A DNA stretch of 64,000 bases from Arsenophonus sp052171275 (GTDB lineage: Bacteria; Pseudomonadota; Gammaproteobacteria; Enterobacterales; Enterobacteriaceae). Numbering within the stretch: the stretch's first letter is position 1; the number at the start of each line of letters is the position of its first letter. This document shows, in pieces, positions 61,763 to 64,000 of this stretch. The stretch spans positions 806,001 to 870,000 of the forward strand of contig CM125795.1 of the NCBI GenBank assembly GCA_052171275.1, given 5' to 3'. A program made the translations under genes and the position numbers. A model generated the notes under the pieces. It saw nothing but the letters and a program-made list of their open reading frames with translations, searched no databases and was not told where the DNA came from.

Positions 61763-64000
61763 AAAATATTTCTAGATATAATTTATATAATCTAGTTAAA
61801 AAATTAAAATATAAATAATAAAAATATTTTTATTAAATAGTTAATATTAATTAAAGTAAATAATTGATAATAAGATATAGATATAATTATATAAAAATTA
61901 TTATTATTTTAATATTTATTAATTATATAATTATTTTTCAATTTAAGTTAAAAAATTAATTTTAATTATTTTAATTTTATTTACTATTAATAATATTATG
62001 TTAATATTAAAAATAAATAAAAAAATAAATATTTGTAAATTAAAAAAAATAAATTTATTTAAATGATATATCAAATTTTAATAAATCAATAAAATATTCT
62101 AATAAAAACATATACTAATAATATATATAAAATATGATTAAGTATTAGAACAAAGTAATATATCTAATATTTTTGTTAAAGTAACAGTCATATCATTTCT
62201 GCATTAATAAAATATTAACAGAATCTAAATTATTTTTTAATAATCAAATTATTATATATAATATAGTATTATTAATATAGTTTATAAAAAATCTAATTTC
62301 GTTTTATTTATAAATAAGTATTTTATAATCAAAATATTTGATTAGATTTAAATATTTTAATTAAAATATTATTTTATCAAAAAAAATCTAATAAATATTA
62401 AAATTCAAAATATTTGTTTTAACTAATATAAAATAATTTTAAAAAACATAAATATTATTGATATGATATTTCTAATAAATTATTTAACATTAAATTAAAT
62501 TTAATCAAAATTTTTAGTAAACTAACTATTGTATAATATAAATTTAAATAATTTAAAATTAATCAATTTAAAATATGAATACTAAAATTAAATATCATTT
62601 AATTTTAAAATATATTTTTTATTTTTAATAAAGAATTTTTTATAAAAAAGTATAAAACTATTTTAGTTAAAATAATTCAAACTTCTTGTAAAATTTTATT
62701 TCTTATAAAATAAGAATATTATTTTATAAGTATAAAAATGTTAATACTTTATATTACAAATTAAATTTATAAATTAATATAAATAAATAATAAGAAAATA
62801 TAATTTTTACTATATAAGATAAAAATCTTTCTATTCTACATAATATATTTATGTTTATTTATCATTAATTTCTTAATTAATTATTAAATTAATATTTAGC
62901 ATTTTAAAATAATAATTAAATTAAATTATTTAATTTAATCATTTGTTTATAACTTATATAAAAAACAATTTTATACATTCTATTTGTTTATTAAAACTAA
63001 TATATTCAACATCATGGTGTAAATTATTTTTTTAAAAACAATTATTTTTAATTTATTTTATATTTTTTATATTAGAATATATTATTAAAATAATTAATTA
63101 TTAATTGTAGGAAAGATAATTTTATAAAATAAATTTATTATCATAATTATTATCAAATAATTTTGATAAATATAATTTTATCCTAAATATATATTCTAAT
63201 TATAATATTTTTATATTTTTTTATTGTAAATAGAATAATAAAAAATATTAATTATTAATTATTTAATATATATATTAATATTAATTTTATATATCAAAAA
63301 AGTTTTAATTTATAAATACTTTTTTATTTTGATAATTTTAATAATTATATATATTAGATTCTTATCAATATTTATTAATAAATACTAATCAATTTTTATT
63401 AAGATTTTATTCTTTATTAATATCAATAAAATATTTTATTATAAATTATCTCATTTTTCTTATTTTATTACTAATTTATTTCAGTATTAGTTATATTAAA
63501 TAATTATTATTGTTATAATATGATTTATAATATTTTTTAAAAAAATTTTCTTATATAAAATATATTTATATATTAAATCTATTATTATAATAATATCTTA
63601 TATTTTTAAAAATTGATGAATAAATTGATAATTATTAAACATACATTTAAAAAAATAAAATTTATCATTATATTTAAAATAAATTATTTTTTAACAAAAT
63701 TTCATACTAAAATTAACAATATATTTAAAATTATTTAAAATGATAAACTTTTTATTTAATATGAATATATCTAATTATTAATATATTTAATATAAAATAA
63801 AAATTAATATTTTAATTTTTAATAGTTATAAACTATAAAATAAATTACTTTATAATTTTTAATATTAAAAAATATATCTTTATTATATCTATAATATATA
63901 AAATAAAGAATATATTGTTTTAATGACATTATGTTATAAAAATATATATTTTATATTTTATATTATTTTAAAATATAGATAATAATAGAATTAAATATAA

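Larger units (their letters stand above)
58749..64000. other. 5.3-kb desert, the AT-richest part of the window
   Basis: Nothing resembling a gene or a gene relic is seen. G and C are very rare. The only features are the two adjacent inverted repeats at 61640-61762 and a small hairpin after fbaA. Confidence 0.6.

Noticed and set aside
1..64000. tRNA, rRNA, CRISPR arrays, insertion sequences, prophage
   Set aside because: No tRNA T-loop pattern, no rRNA-like GC-richer block, no regularly spaced repeats and no transposase or phage frame were seen on reading both strands.

Overview
The window looks like a chromosome segment of an obligate insect endosymbiont descended from Enterobacterales (Gammaproteobacteria). 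Nearly every protein aligns end to end with its Escherichia coli counterpart, often at exactly the same length (IspF 159, Pcm 208, ErpA 114, DksA 151, YadH 256, Pgk 387 residues). Base composition is extremely AT-rich, most of all between genes. About 27 genes cover only about 40 % of the sequence. The rest is eroded DNA: no tRNA, rRNA, CRISPR array, insertion sequence or phage gene was seen. This is an intermediate stage of genome reduction, in which genes have died but their DNA has not yet been deleted. The exact lineage (Sodalis-like, Arsenophonus-like or other) cannot be fixed from this window.

Layout. 1.2-6.9 kb: ftsB-ispD-ispF, then surE-pcm-nlpD, with a decayed truD between; nlpD is split by a frameshift at an 11-A tract. 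6.9-14.9 kb is a desert where rpoS and mutS would be expected. 14.9-16.2 kb: a lone MATE exporter on the minus strand. 19.2-20.9 kb: speE-speD. 20.9-25.6 kb holds fossils of yacC, hpt and can in ancestral order, followed by the yadG-yadH ABC exporter. 27.9-31.7 kb: dksA, a decayed gluQ, pcnB and folK (minus). 32.2-37 kb: an hrpB tail fossil, mrcB, hemL (minus) and erpA. 40.1-46.8 kb: decayed rlmD, a relA stripped to its synthetase domain, pyrG and eno. 49.8-52.6 kb: gloB/yafS/rnhA/dnaQ in the alternating E. coli arrangement. 53.1-58.7 kb: tkt, decayed epd, pgk and fbaA. 58.7-64 kb is the AT-richest desert.

Retained functions fit a host-dependent symbiont: isoprenoid precursors (IspD, IspF), cell division and peptidoglycan (FtsB, NlpD, PBP1b), polyamines (SpeD/E), central sugar metabolism (Tkt, Pgk, Fba, Eno), folate (FolK), haem (HemL), CTP (PyrG), Fe-S delivery (ErpA), proofreading and RNA removal (DnaQ, RNase H), protein and metabolite repair (Pcm, SurE, GloB), and a residual stringent-response pair (RelA synthetase domain plus DksA).

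The main observations are: (1) relA, where the pseudo-hydrolase half is frame-broken and the regulatory half is gone while the (p)ppGpp synthetase domain stays highly conserved; (2) nlpD with a poly-A frameshift that RNA polymerase slippage could repair; (3) a series of syntenic ghost genes readable by eye (truD, yacC, hpt, can, gluQ, hrpB, rlmD, epd); (4) long perfect AT-only inverted repeats in the deserts, including one with 33-bp arms; (5) a structured dksA leader. Gene calls and comparisons with E. coli proteins are from memory and by eye; no search was run.
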